A stretch of 64,000 nt of DNA from Calvatia gigantea (GCA_025093985.1 JACAAK010000005.1:2294001-2358000), one strand, 5' to 3'. Counted from the stretch's first letter, positions 1 through 13,836 are shown. A program made the numbers and translations. The notes: generated from the sequence alone by a model not told the origin.

Positions 1-1
1 A

Positions 2-1048
2 CGCCGCTCATCCGTAACACCCAATAAACCCAGCGTCATCCCTCCATACGAAACCGAACTTGTTTTATCACAACTTCCTGCACCCCCGCCACTCCCTGCA
101 TCATTCTCAAATCTGAAGCCGACGGCGAGCATCCTGCCCTCGTTCGTTCTTCCACCACCCTCTCCGTACGCCTCGCTACCCACCAACCCTATCCTTCCCC
201 TCGCCGCCCCCATTTCCGCCCCTAATTTCTCAGGAGAAGACAGTCCTACCCAGACAACAATAAATACGCCTCCAATAAACACGGACGATTCAACGACCCC
301 ACCTGACCCCACTTCTTCCAACCCAAACCTAACAACTCCAGTCCGTCGACCATTCCCTATGGCAAAACCCTTCGCACAGCGCATGGTTCACGCGTACTCC
401 CCCGCCAAACCAAGTCCCCTAAGCCGAATACTGTTGCTCGCTAAATCTCCCAACACACCCCAAGAGAACTCGAATTCTACTTCCGACGACGGCTTAGAAG
501 TTGTACGCGAGGAAGACGAAAACTTTGATCATTTGGGTCCAGGAATGGCGGGTTTCGAAACACCCAAACGGATGTCGTTAGCTGCAGAATTGGGTGTTGA
601 GTCTCCTCCTGATATAGTTGAAGTGATAGAAGTGCCATTGAAAGAGAAGAAGGCGGACGCAAACGTGAATGTTGATAGGCGTGCCGGAAAGGCCCCAAGC
701 AAACCTGCTATCAGAAGGGGGGCTGTAGTTGAAGATGGAAGGAGGGTCTCGTCCCGTTATGCGAGTGGTAACGAGGGCCTCAGGGATAGGACAAAATTTA
801 GATCAACGAGCGGTACTGTTCCAACTGAGAAGGAGAACGGTATAGGCGTAATGGCGAGCAGGAGAGCCTCGACGACAGCGGCAACTGCATCGAGTACTAT
901 GCGGTCCGTCAGCAGTGGCAGGCCCATGAAACCCGTTATCAAACCAACTGTAATGGGCGGTATCACTAAGGCCAAGGCGGGTCCTGGTCCGCGTCGGGTG
1001 CCAATCAATAGTGCTGAGGCTCCTCCGATCGCGAGAAGAAAATCCTAA
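2..1048 (+). CDS. 3' end of an unrecognised Ser/Pro-rich protein (5' partial)
   Basis: The frame is open from base 2 to the TAA at 1046-1048, so the gene begins left of the window. The visible ~348 residues are low in complexity. A Pro/Ser/Thr-rich first third leads into a denser stretch (PFAQRMVHAYSPAKPSPLSRIL, around base 360-440), then an acidic patch, then a basic Arg/Ser-rich tail ending RRKS. Several S/T-P-x-K/R sites are visible, for example in SPAKPSPLSR and TPKRMS, which would suit proline-directed kinase control. I recognise no folded domain and cannot name the family. It is probably the disordered tail of a larger regulatory protein. The continuous frame and codon use argue that it is real coding sequence; the function is unknown. 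Confidence 0.6.
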   Translation, partial: RRSSVTPNKPSVIPPYETELVLSQLPAPPPLPASFSNLKPTASILPSFVLPPPSPYASLPTNPILPLAAPISAPNFSGEDSPTQTTINTPPINTDDSTTPPDPTSSNPNLTTPVRRPFPMAKPFAQRMVHAYSPAKPSPLSRILLLAKSPNTPQENSNSTSDDGLEVVREEDENFDHLGPGMAGFETPKRMSLAAELGVESPPDIVEVIEVPLKEKKADANVNVDRRAGKAPSKPAIRRGAVVEDGRRVSSRYASGNEGLRDRTKFRSTSGTVPTEKENGIGVMASRRASTTAATASSTMRSVSSGRPMKPVIKPTVMGGITKAKAGPGPRRVPINSAEAPPIARRKS

Positions 1049-1808
1049 ATCTCATGTGGTTAATTTTGGACATTCTATTCTTCCACGTCTCGCTTGTTCT
1101 CCATATGCTGTCTGTTGGAAGTATCCTATGTACTATACATATTATAAACAGATTTTCTCGCTTATTCAATGCCTTGTGAACATTGAAAGCGGAGGCCGTC
1201 CTGACTTACTTGCCACTTCCCCAATGCCTCTGTTTTCTTTTATCCGCCGGTGCATGATTGAGCCGTTTTGCCCATGGGGTGACGCATCATGCCCACAGCA
1301 GGTTTCCCCTTTCCAACTGCGGGGATAATAAGACGCTAACCCCTCCCCCTTCAGTGGCGAAGCAGACTAAGTTTTTAATATTTGCCGAGTTCGGTCCCTG
1401 TAGAAGCCCGTGGCGGCTGGTGAGGCCTTGAGGCAACGAACAGTGGGGAGTTTGGTAGGCAGTGGAAACCAATAGGGACTCCATTGGGGAACTTAATACC
1501 ATTTCAAGGATCGCCTTCGTCCATACAACCCCCATTTAACTGAAGCATCCCAGTTATCTTAAGGATCCCAGTCATCTTGCGGATTCCAACTCAGCTGCCA
1601 CGCGTTTGAATCGTAACTTCTTGACATCGTGAGCCTGGGTCTTCTATCTCCACTGCTGCCTTGGCCATAAGTTGTTGACCGATGCATACTATTGTGGCAT
1701 ATAGTTTACAGACAAATATAATCGCAGAGTGTCTACCTTCTTACCCAAAACCGAAATCGTAAAGATTCGAAAAGAAAAGAGAACGGGTATCATTGAAGTT
1801 CCGGGTAC
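1049..1808. other. intergenic, no gene seen
   Basis: This lies between the 3' ends of two convergent genes. Short frames here show no recognisable domain and no consistent splice structure. I saw no tRNA, repeat or mobile sequence. Confidence 0.5.
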
Positions 1809-4419
<2,611 letters not shown>

Positions 4420-5130
4420 GTTGATGAGTGTGAGAAGGGGGTGTTAACCTACACTTTACACCTCCAGGGGAAGCCCCTTTTATGTTCAGCGGGACTGAGG
4501 AAGCGCCCGAGAGGGCGCAAGTAAGCGATGTGACCATCCGTGACCAAGCCGGTGGCGAGATCGGATGAACGATCCAACCCCATACAACAATGGGCAGTTG
4601 TAAGGCCGTGCAAGCGATTAACTCTTGGTAGGGTTTCATCGCTCAGGAAGCACAAACTTCACGGGTTCGACATCTCTTTCCACATAGAGTAATCATAGTG
4701 ACACGCCTGAAGTTCTTGAAAGCATGGGTTCGGAGCTTTCAATCGCCTGCATTGAATGTCGCTTCACCATGTCCTGAGCAAAGCAAAATAATAGAGCTGA
4801 TCATGCCCCGATCTAGTTTACTAGATCACAGGGGCGAGATGCAAAACTTGTTATGGCACTGGAAAAACTGACGGAGGAACTCAACTCCTTGATTTGTTCA
4901 ATGGCAGTTGCGGAATGTGTGCAACTCGCTTCCACGTACAAACACGGAAATACACGGTACTCGTATGAACCAGTAATCAGGCCTCGGGGGATATATATTT
5001 AACGATCTACATGAAGCAAGGATCACTAAGGAGAGAGCTCGATTAGACAACGGATTCCATCGGAGTAAGAGATAATCTCGTCAGCACTTACTCAAGCTAC
5101 AGAACGAATTTCCATACTAGTACATGTGAT
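4420..5130. other. intergenic between two minus-strand genes
   Basis: This holds the upstream region of the phenol hydroxylase gene and the 3' flank of POLD4. No supported gene, RNA or repeat was seen. Promoter elements could not be assigned. Confidence 0.5.
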
Positions 5131-5894
5131 TCAGACTTCGTCGTAGAACACGCATTCCGAATAGCTTTTCTGCTCCACCCCTTCGCGCGTCAGGAGAATG
5201 TCACGGATCTATCAACACTAGGTCTTCACTCGTTCATCTGTTGACTTAAGCGTGGACGACACATACCTCAACTGGGGGGTTTAACCCAAGAGCGTCTGCG
5301 CGTTCCCACCGTTCTAAACGAGTGACGCCGATACATGGGCCGTAGTCATAGTTGCTGTCCAGGGAGAATCAATCAGTTTCCAGCAGAAAGGACTACCGGT
5401 CAACGGGAAACATACAGGTCAAAAACACGAAGAATTTGATGCACGTTATTTTCGCCTTTCCCGTGGACTATGAAATCAAGTTGAGTTGCGAACAGGTTCA
5501 AAACAGTTGTTCGAAAAGCACCTAAAGGGAGCCCGCCTCTCTTTGCTTTTGCATCAGCAAACAACTTCCTCCATCTTGGATCCTTGATGTTCAGTTCTGG
5601 CAACTCTTCCGGTACCGGTTTCTTGATGTTCAATTCTGGCTGGGTTTGCTCCTTAAGGGGTGCAATAACATTCTTCTTATTTTCCTCTTTCTGTCCCTCC
5701 TCATCTTTTGAGACATCGGAATCTACTTTGTCAGATCCCTCAGGACTTGAGACCTGGATGATCTTGCGTTTCGCCGGGTTGACGGCTGCTTTCTTCGCGC
5801 CCGAGGCTGAGGCGGTCCGTTTTGAACTTGTAAAGTTCAACTTGACCTGTCTCATAGCAGACGTTGAGTTTGACCTTGAATTGGAGGAGGACAT
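5131..5894 (-). CDS. POLD4: DNA polymerase delta small subunit 4 (POLD4/Cdm1)
   Basis: This is the fourth, smallest subunit of replicative DNA polymerase delta, a nuclear protein that stabilises the holoenzyme. Three exons splice cleanly: 5416-5894, 5267-5354 and 5131-5208, with introns 5355-5415 (GTATGT) and 5209-5266 (GTATGT), giving 214 residues. The N-terminal half is charged and disordered, with a PIP-like QVKLNF element near residue 17. The C-terminal half carries the family core: LNIKDPRWRKLF, then IHQILRVFDL-type sequence running across the splice into YGPCIGVTRLERWERADALG and LNPP. After LNPPVE the protein extends about 24 residues to the end. An in-frame ATG at 5975 would add 27 residues; 5894 is preferred because the extra stretch looks non-coding. 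Confidence 0.92.
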
Positions 5895-7114
5895 GTTGAG
5901 TTTGTTTAAGGATATAGAATTGGATAAATAGTTGAACCTCCAGGAAAACATTGCCGTGACTGGCCGAAGGTGCATCAGTCACAGCCACAAACACCAACAT
6001 AAGGCACCAGATCTTGGGTTCGATCCCTAAGCGGGACGATATACTCGAGTCATTTCATCTTTAATATCAGCCCGCATATCCACATGTAATGTTTATTTAG
6101 TAGGCACGTCGTACGTATTAACATGCCAATCGATCATATAAGTTTGTGCATCTTATCGCGTTTTCGTGGTTCTAGTAGGATCTAATGAGTCAAATATATA
6201 TCTTCATGCACTCCACGAAATGAATCAAAAAGGCAGACATCATCCAACAGATGTGGCGAATATTGCGCGGCGATCCAGTCTACCACTCGACCAGTCCCCC
6301 CCTGATCTTGTATCTTCTCTCTGCCTGATGTTGGAGTCTTCTTACCCGAAGTTTCATGAAGAGATATGTTCTCCGTATATCTCGGCTGTGTTTCCAACGA
6401 TGGCAGATGGTCGCTTGGATCGCGCTGGGTGCTTCCCTCATACCACGCTTTGCCCCCCGCGATCTTACGTCGCTAAACACTGCCTCAAAAAATGTGATTG
6501 GTCCACCACCTTTTAAATAGCAAACTATTTTGAGTGGACGCCGACACACATCTGTTGGCTGCGTGTCTATGAAGCTGGGACCTTGACTTATGGACAGTTG
6601 TGGTCCGGCCGGATCTGTGTTTCAGCTCACAAGCGGGAAATAGAGTGAAGGGAGATATTAGATATTACAACCCATTGTTGGAACGAGCAAGCTATACAAT
6701 ACTATACACGAGAAACCTTTGGAAACGTGAGGAAGCGATACACAAAGTCATACAAAGCGAGAGCAAGAGGGCATTAGACAACAGTAGAGACGAGGTAAGA
6801 GAGTAAGCGGGGGTCCGTTGGAGCTAAGCAGCATGCGAAAATAGGACAAAGATGAAAGTCGAAGTGGGTTGTGTCCATCAAAACATCTGTACAAATCATC
6901 ATAAGAACTTGGCTTATACGTGAGAGTCCATATTCCTTCCATCCAGGCGTCACCATCAAATGAGAGCCTATGGCCAGGGGGTATCATGAGTAAAAGAAAG
7001 AAAGATCATCTAAAGCGTCAAGGGAGGAACAAGCCGGCACCCCTCCAAACGAACTGGGCTCTACATCGTGAATCATGCATCATGACAAGGGGGAATGATC
7101 ACTTGGTCCAGAAA
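5895..7114. other. intergenic, no gene supported
   Basis: Short frames on both strands (for example about 6166-6516 + and 6280-6549 -) overlap each other and show no domain or splice pattern. A T-arm-like TTGGGTTCGATCCCTAA sits near 6014-6030 but has no matching acceptor stem. I support no gene here. Confidence 0.5.
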
Positions 7115-8944
7115 TTATTTCCGGCCAAACAACCCACCAAGTCCAAGTCGCTTCTTCCGAGCAACATTCCCAGAACTCCTGCTGACACTGATATCCACAT
7201 CCACATCGGCACCCATCATCCCAGCCCACTCCTTGCATCGAGACATGTCATCCAACGGATCCAATGATGCAAGTATGATCTTCCGTCGCTGGGGTTTATG
7301 TTCCTCCGCCGGGCGCATGTTGAGATCGGCATTAGTTGTTTTGGTGACATGATGGATAACGGGCTTAGGCGCAAAGGAAGCCTCAACAAATTCCCTTCTG
7401 GCCTCTGCGATAACACCGGGTGACGACACGGACATTGACCGAGAGACCGCCACAGATATAGGAGTCTTAGCGACATCAACTTTCTGCCACCCCGCAGTTG
7501 CACTAGTTACAGGCGCGAGTTTCAACGGTGCAGGCCTCCTCTTGACTTTCTTTCTGGCACTGCCGCCGGGAGGGAAAATAACGAACGTTGAGGAGAACCT
7601 TGCAGATCTGGGTGTGCGCGGGGTGCGAGGCGTGGGAGGTGAAGTTGACGAGGAGCGCGGGGATTTAGGAGAGGCGCGGACTTGGATACCTGGAGAGCGG
7701 GGACCAAATGCCGCTACGTCAACGAGATATTCAGGCTTGTGCAGATGCTTGGCGGCGCGACGGGGGCGGGAAGGGAGAGAAAGGACACTCAAGCCCGGTA
7801 CGATAGGCGAGCGTTTCCCGAAAGGGGATTGGGGTGGGACGGGGAAAGACAGTACGACGTCCTCGGGTCCACACTGATTTTCCTCAGCGGGCAATACCAG
7901 GTACCTCGAATCCAAATCTGAGTCCTGTGTCGACACGCTCTCGCGCTTCAGCTCTGCGAGATCAACAAGACCCGTCTTGGGTGAAATATCATTTTCGTTC
8001 TCTCCATTGTTGAACTTGATCCACTGGCCTTCCGCGGTTTCACCATCAATATTCCCATCAAGTAGATGGGTATATTCCATCTCTTCGTCCTGGTCCCACC
8101 ACAACCCACCCTTCCCATCCCGGTACACATCGGCCACGCCGAGGTTACCACCAGCAGCACGAGCCTGGGCTTCCATCGCCCTCTTCACGTTGCTCTCAAC
8201 AGACCCGCCGTCAGCGAACTGCATTAAGGCGATCTCGTTAGAGAATGGTGGAGGCGGACGGACGTGAGCGTATTTAGCCCTTTTGCGTTTGGAGATGAGC
8301 TCAGCACGGGCACGGACACCCATTGACGTTGCTTTGGTTGGAGAAGGAAGAGCAGCTAAGCGCGAGGCAGACTTTGCGCGAGGACGGAGGATGCCCAGAG
8401 AGCGGAAACGCTTGATGGTGCGTGTGGCAGAAACCTTCTTTGAAGGAGGTTCAATAGTGGCAGTCAAAGGCGCCGCGGGGGTCTTTGAAGCGGTGTGGAC
8501 GAGATGAGAGGGTGTTGAAGGAGTCTTGGGTGGAACATGAACGAAAACGGAAGTATAACCGAGGGCAGAAAGGTCAATATCAACATCCTGAGCCGAAGTG
8601 GAAGTGCAAATCAAGCCAGACAAAGAGCCAGAAGGGACACAAGTATGGGAAATAGAAGGTCGCCTGCCAATGCGAGTAAGAGAGGCCCGGCGTGAACTGG
8701 AAGTGGAGGGACGGCGGTGGGGAGACCGAGGGGCAGGGGAACCTGGCTGAACAAGGGCAGCCCAAGCTGCGATACCACTAGCACGACGGCGGAGAGGACC
8801 CCGAGGGATAGTAGCAGACAGTGGCAAGGTCACAGCAATAGGGGGAGATGGAGGAGCTCGAGTAGGCTGCTTTTTTTGAGGTGGAGGAGGTCTCGCGAGG
8901 AACGGGTAGCGAACATGCTCATTGGTTTTTGTCTGTACAGCCAT
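7115..8944 (-). CDS. uncharacterised Ser/Pro/Arg-rich protein, single exon
   Basis: This is one uninterrupted frame of 609 codons from ATG 8944 to the stop at 7115-7117. The N-terminus is Pro-rich (ARPPPPQKKQPTRAPPSPP). Ser/Arg segments follow. An ordered-looking block sits near residues 235-300 (NEIALMQFADGGSVESNV.. and GVADVYRDGKGGLWWDQDEE). The rest is Ser/Pro/basic. The tail ends in a short Gly/Arg-rich stretch, KKRLGLGGLFGRK. There is no signal peptide, membrane segment or familiar domain. The length and protein-like composition of the frame support a real gene, and the two ordered blocks would be the part to search with. I do not recognise the family, and the function is unknown. Confidence 0.7.
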   Translation of the reverse strand: MAVQTKTNEHVRYPFLARPPPPQKKQPTRAPPSPPIAVTLPLSATIPRGPLRRRASGIAAWAALVQPGSPAPRSPHRRPSTSSSRRASLTRIGRRPSISHTCVPSGSLSGLICTSTSAQDVDIDLSALGYTSVFVHVPPKTPSTPSHLVHTASKTPAAPLTATIEPPSKKVSATRTIKRFRSLGILRPRAKSASRLAALPSPTKATSMGVRARAELISKRKRAKYAHVRPPPPFSNEIALMQFADGGSVESNVKRAMEAQARAAGGNLGVADVYRDGKGGLWWDQDEEMEYTHLLDGNIDGETAEGQWIKFNNGENENDISPKTGLVDLAELKRESVSTQDSDLDSRYLVLPAEENQCGPEDVVLSFPVPPQSPFGKRSPIVPGLSVLSLPSRPRRAAKHLHKPEYLVDVAAFGPRSPGIQVRASPKSPRSSSTSPPTPRTPRTPRSARFSSTFVIFPPGGSARKKVKRRPAPLKLAPVTSATAGWQKVDVAKTPISVAVSRSMSVSSPGVIAEARREFVEASFAPKPVIHHVTKTTNADLNMRPAEEHKPQRRKIILASLDPLDDMSRCKEWAGMMGADVDVDISVSRSSGNVARKKRLGLGGLFGRK

Positions 8945-9668
8945 GGCAATGATTGAGACTTAAAAATTGGATATCGGCCTAGCCGCCTGAAAACAAAAGT
9001 TAGCCCCGAGCTCGAGCAAAACGCGGAACAAAAAAATACTGACTGGAAGAAGAATTAATGGTGTTGGACAACGAGAGAAAGAAAAAAGTTTGAAAGATCC
9101 AGTGTCTGACTGCTCAGCAGTACCTGTGGACGGGATGAGTAGGTTCAGTCTGGCAGCCATGCTTATATTGAGCTGGTGGACAAAAGGTTCGCAGCCACAA
9201 TAGTCCTCCTTCCATTAATCACAACACATAAAGCCGTGCAAACACCTTATTGTCAGTGTGACCCCCTGTCACTCCTCGTCCACCAATCACGTCACACTCT
9301 GAGTGGTATCCGAGGTCCTTCCCTGTGTCCAAAAAAGGAGCAGTGAATGCCAGGTTCGGCAAGTGAATGGTCGTCCTGTTGGACACAATAACACTTGCTC
9401 TCAAGGCATCGATGAAAAGCTTAATGGGTGGTTCTACAACGGATATTCACCTGGCAATGTGCACAAGGCCGTGTGTCAACTCCTACAAGGTGCGTGTCAG
9501 TTCGAGGGATATTTTTTTGTGCTCCAGGGTCCGGCAGCACTCAACAATTAACGTCTCTCAGCCTTCGATTCTAAACGCGAGTTCATTCGTTCATGACTAC
9601 AGTACATCCGGTCATCTTAACCATACAGTCTCAACGTAAGATACAAGGAGGAGGTACTAGCGAAAGTA
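8945..9668. other. intergenic, no gene seen
   Basis: This is the presumed promoter of the 7115-8944 gene and the 3' flank of the ZNF511-like gene. Only short incoherent frames are present; I saw no RNA gene or repeat. Confidence 0.5.
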
Positions 9669-11016
9669 TCAATGGGCCCTGCGTCTGGTATCTCTCCTGC
9701 TACGCCCTCCACGTCCACTTTCTCCGCCACCAGGAGGAAGGAGGACCACGTCGCCGCCTTCCACACCAGACATATTCACCTCCATGCCCGTCCCAATAGA
9801 CGCAGAGACTCTGTGACCTTTCCCGCCCCTCTTTCCCCCTCGGCTTTTTGTGCCTGCGCCTCCAGGGCCACCCTTATCTGGAACAGAAGACACGCTCGCA
9901 CGTCTTTGATGACCACCCCCTGCGCCTTGTGGTGGTACGATCCCTCCTCGGCCACCCCTACCTCTCCCTCGGGTTCCTAATCCTAATCCACCACTACGTC
10001 CACCACGACCGAAACGAATAGACGACGGTATGAGTGTAAGGGAACTCATGCCTTCGGCTAAGGCATCAATATCCGTGTTTGCATTGGCACTCGCAGCATG
10101 GAGTCCACTACCTCGTGGTGGGCTGACGGGGTGCAACGATCTAACACCTGGCCTTGGTGTCTTCTCTACTTCTTCCGTGTCTGACTGCTGATCCTCCTCT
10201 TCACTCGAGCTTTCTTCCTCGTCTTCCACTAACATTCTATCTCCCTTATCGTTCCCCCCTACCTTCTCTTTGGTTTTGTCTGGACCCTGATCGTCCCGGG
10301 GCTTCCACTCTCCCCGAATCATACTCGCTCCTTCACCCCATTTTCTTAGCAGGCCCCCGATTCCTTTGTTCGTCACTGCAAAGAAGAACTCTTTAGGGTA
10401 CTTATGGGCTTCGATCATGTGTAAACGTCGAGCTTTAGGGCTTTGGAACAATTTAGGACATGTTTGGACCAGACAACCAAACTGAATAATGGATAATAAG
10501 TGACGAAGCCAGTTCAGTTGGCGTGAAACATACGATCTTCTCCCCACGTTCTTTACGTACGGCTGCGAGAGGATCGTGACACTCCGTCTGATGCTACAAT
10601 CATAATTCCTAGTTAGATCTAGAGAATTGTATACCAAATGACAAAGAACGCACCAGTTCTAACAACCTCGCCTCGGGGAAAACACACCCACATCCAGGCT
10701 GCTCACATACATGCGCATGGTAATTTGCATAATGCCTCTCCATTTCCTTCGAATTCGCCAATGTAATGGGATGCCGATTACATGTCGGTGGAAGGGTACA
10801 TAAAATCGGGCGTGGCCGTTTCTCGCTACCACCACTCGGGGAGTTACCAGGGGAAGTGGACGATCGCGCGATCTTGGTTTCGGGTGATGATAATGAGGAT
10901 GACGTTGATCTCGAGGATGTCGAGACGATTGATGAAGATGATCGGCGTGAAGGTGTTAGTGGCCTTGTGCGCTTGCCTGTTGTTGATGACGGGTTTGGCG
11001 CTGTCTGTGAAGCCAT
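9669..11016 (-). CDS. ZNF511: ZNF511-like C2H2 zinc-finger protein
   Basis: Three exons (10654-11016, 10534-10593, 9669-10481) are separated by introns 10594-10653 (GTGCGT..TAG) and 10482-10533 (GTATGT..CAG), giving 411 residues. After a Ser-rich N-terminus comes a ZNF511-type cluster of degenerate C2H2 fingers. The first is CTLPPTC..H..H, then CEQPGCGCVF..H..CH, and then, across the second splice, FGCLVQTCPKLFQSPKARR with HMIEAH. The spacing and the order of the three fingers match animal ZNF511. The C-terminal ~200 residues are disordered: an acidic Ser/Glu stretch, then RG/RGG-rich repeats (GRGGRSGGLGLGTRGRGRGG) typical of RNA-binding tails. It is likely nuclear. The exact role of this family is poorly known. 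Confidence 0.8.
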
Positions 11017-11159
11017 TAGTTTGAGGTATAGTATTTCCCTGCCAGATCTTGGTATAAGAACAGCAGGGGGAGGAAGAGAGCAAGTTTAAGGTTGTTCTGA
11101 GGATCTATCAGATCATCGAATATCTGTTCATAACCTATTAACCAGAAGAGGTTAATGTG

Positions 11160-11254
11160 TGCCCCATGGCTGAGTTGGTTACAGCGTCCGACTGTTAACT
11201 TATTTCTAATAAGCCGCAATCGGAAGGTCGTGAGTTCGAGCCTCACTGGGGCAG
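11160..11254 (+). tRNA. tRNA-Asn (GTT) with a 21-nt intron
   Basis: The acceptor stem TGCCCCA (11160-11166) pairs perfectly with TGGGGCA (11247-11253), followed by discriminator G at 11254. A D-arm follows. The anticodon stem TCCGA/TCGGA encloses loop CTGTTAA with anticodon GTT at 11194-11196. The T-arm is GTGAG-TTCGAGC-CTCAC. A 21-nt intron (11198-11218) interrupts the loop one base 3' of the anticodon, the canonical position for a nuclear tRNA intron. A TTTT run at 11272-11275 can serve as the Pol III terminator. The gene lies between two divergent protein genes. Confidence 0.95.
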
Positions 11255-11463
11255 TGTCTATGATGTTTGTATTTTGGTACACCCTCCGTATCCCTGGTTT
11301 TATTTTCCAGGAAATTTCGCACAGGCCAGGTGTTCCGAACGTTGTAGAACACACTAGAAACTAGACTAAGAAGTGGTTGATCCAGCAGAGTCTGACTCAG
11401 TTTGGGGAACTGTATATTCTCCTTTGCACTAAGTTCCATACTTTCACCCTCCACCGTCATCTC

Positions 11464-13140
11464 ATGTCCTCCAAAAGCAAGTGGGACCAACCGGCTCCAA
11501 ACAATGACCATTCCCCTCCACCACCCACTGCCGGTAGTAAAGAAGGCAAGAGCACTTCCGATGCTGCAGCGGCCGCAGCAGCCATTGCCGCCAAAATAGC
11601 AGCTCAATTCGCGTCGGGAGCGTTAAAGGACGAGGCTGCATTCCAACACAACATCGATATCAACGACGTGAGGAACCGATACATGCTAACAAAGGGATCT
11701 ACACAGCAGCAGGTAAGTTTTATGTTGTAATTTCTTGGTGGCGGTCGTGCTAGGAGTTTTGGATTCTTGGAGGTCTTTTAGAGTGCTTATTTTTTTTCTC
11801 TCTGCGTTCTTCTTTGGTTGCTGGTAGATCCACGAAGAAACGGGCGCGTCGGTCAGCACGAAAGGAGTTTGGTATCCTGACCGGACCAAGGCCACCGAGA
11901 AGGACCCGCCACTGTTCCTCCACATTACAGCCGCGACGCAAGAGACCTTGCAAAAGGCTATTGACAAGATAAACGAGCTTTTAAATGTGGACCTTGGATC
12001 ATTGGTTGAAGATAAGAAGGATCGTTTGAGGGAAAAGGTAAACCACTCTTTCAGTGTACCTCGTCAATCCAAAGCTTACTCCTCTTCCTCAATAGCGCAG
12101 GTGGCCTGAGGAGAAACTCCCTATTGGACTGGAATCAATCAGGAACTTCAATGTTCGCGCCAAAGTCGTCGGACCAAGCGTATAGGTGCTTTTGTTTCGA
12201 ACACGATTAAATGCTAACTCGTGCCTTTACAGGGCTCTTTTGTGAAATACATCCAACAAGAAACAGGGACGCGTGTCCAAATCAAGGGCATGGGCTCGGG
12301 TTTCATTGAGCAAGAGACTGGCCGGGAGAGTGATGAACCTCTTTATATCCACATCACGTACGCCATATCCCTTCTCTAGCTTTTCCTTGCTGACAGACTT
12401 TTTCACTCTCAGTGGTCCAGAAGAAGGTCAAGTCCAACGCGCCAAAGTACTTACCGAAGATCTCCTACTCGTCGTCCGACAAGAACATGCCAAGATGATA
12501 GCGATCCTCCAACAGCAACAAATGGAACTCCACCAAGCCCAGGCGCAATATGCTGCATATAGTGCCGTAGCAGCAGTAAGTATTTTCCCTTGCATCATTA
12601 GTCAGATAAGATTACATCCTTTTCAACTCTACCGTCTGGTCAACATAATACTCACTCAGAAACTAACCCTTTTTCTCTTTTCCTTTTTGTTGGGGTTTCA
12701 TTAACATTTAGGGCTACGCTCCCCCGCCACCGGCTAATGCACCCCCACCACCTCCGGGCGAACAACCACCTCCACCCGCAAACGGCCCAGCAGGTGTCTA
12801 CGACCCTTCACAAGCTGCGGTCGGTGCTCCTCCTGCAGCATCGGATCAAGCAAGTCAAGATGCTTTCGCTGCTTACTGGTACATCTTCCCTTCTCCCTGC
12901 CACTACCTTTCCCTGATTATGTGTCCTACCACCTAAAGGGCCGCATACGGTTATGATGTCAATTCACCCCAATTCAAAGAATGGGCTGCTCAACAGCAAG
13001 CACAGTCCGCTCAATACTACGCTTCACAAGGGAACAATCCTGGTGCGGGTGGTGCTACTCCCGCTGCACCTGCGGATGCTCCGCCGCCGCCTCCCCCTCC
13101 AAGTTCTGGAGATGTCCCGCCTCCACCCCCGCCGACATGA
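11464..13140 (+). CDS. KHDC4: KH-domain RNA-binding protein of the KHDC4/Blom7 family
   Basis: Seven exons read without breaks: 11464-11712, 11828-12037, 12096-12179, 12233-12357, 12413-12575, 12712-12878, 12939-13140. They give 399 residues. The N-terminus opens MSSKSKWDQPAP and has an Ala-rich helix. Two KH-like units follow. The first contains VRNRYMLTKGSTQQQIHEET and covers roughly residues 65-150. The second contains NFNVRAKVVGPSGSFVKYIQ with a GSGF insertion and covers roughly residues 170-250. This pair is characteristic of the KHDC4 splicing-factor family. The C-terminus is a Gln-rich coiled segment followed by polyproline tracts that could bind WW or SH3 domains. It is likely nuclear, acting in pre-mRNA splicing. 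The start was chosen because it opens the conserved N-terminus in frame. Confidence 0.88.
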
Positions 13141-13319
13141 TTGGTAGGATTCCAGGTTGCCCGTGCTGATTACCCTTTAGGCATTTAAGTCTGAATAAGT
13201 GGTAGTTATCATCTGTCCTACAAATAATCTGATTTGTTGTTACTATCTACTACTGTTCCAATTGCAAAGCATCTGTTCCCCTTACCACCAGATATCTGAC
13301 TAACCATCCAAAATACCAT

Positions 13320-13836
13320 TCATCCCAACCTCTCCGATTGCTCTGGGTACCCCGCCCACTTTGGCAAATCGTCGTTGACGTCAAGCAATCGCTGTTCCAT
13401 AAAATATATGAATCCTTGGCTTGAGATCTTCCCATTCCTTAATTCTTCCCTCTTCATCTCGTTCCAAATGTGCACCCCATAAACTCCAGCTGTCCCTCTT
13501 CTCATGGAACGATGCTATACAAGCACCACAGGTCTTGCACCGCCAGCGTTTCTTGAACGGTTTATCGGCAACAGGATAAACATCGAGGGATCCATATGCT
13601 GGTTCTTCATGCGTCCATTTAAATGCAGAATTAGGGAAGCCTATACTATGGATGAAGGGAGCACCTGTTGTACAACTTTGAGCTATCGAGTGCATGCATG
13701 GTGTTATATTTCAACACATACCAGTCAGGCGTTGGCAGAGAGTACAGTGGCACCACGACCTCCAAGCAGGTTTTCCTGTTGCTTCCCACTTAGTGGTCCC
13801 GCAATAACAGCTCCCTTTGTAGACCTTCTCTGACAT
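13320..13836 (-). CDS. GFA-domain (CENP-V/formaldehyde-activating fold) zinc protein, frameshifted
   Basis: The start ATG 13836 opens MSEKVYKGSCYCGTTKW. Exon 1 (13722-13836) is followed by a 57-nt intron at 13665-13721 (GTATGT..CAG). Splicing joins HCTLCQRLT to GAPFIHSI, the canonical CxxC..CRRLTG region of GFA proteins. The zinc ligands Cys-x-Cys, CHCTLC and RCKTCGACI are all present. Near 13401-13404 (a run of four A on the plus strand) the frame breaks. The following segment, QRLLDVNDDLPKWAGYP, continues in the next frame to TGA at 13320. No intron explains this. It is either a one-base assembly error or a recent pseudogene. The family binds zinc and has S-glutathione or carbon-sulfur lyase-like members; the substrate is unknown. 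Confidence 0.75.

Noticed and set aside
5584..5931. 115-codon plus-strand ORF
   Set aside because: Antisense shadow of the charged N-terminal half of POLD4.
6005..6040. tRNA-like T-arm (TTGGGTTCGATCCCTAA)
   Set aside because: No 5' acceptor strand complementary to GCGGGAC and no anticodon arm at the right spacing upstream.
11377..11463. upstream in-frame ATG of the KH gene (11377)
   Set aside because: The added residues look like 5' UTR; ATG 11464 opens the charged N-terminus typical of the family, in the same frame.
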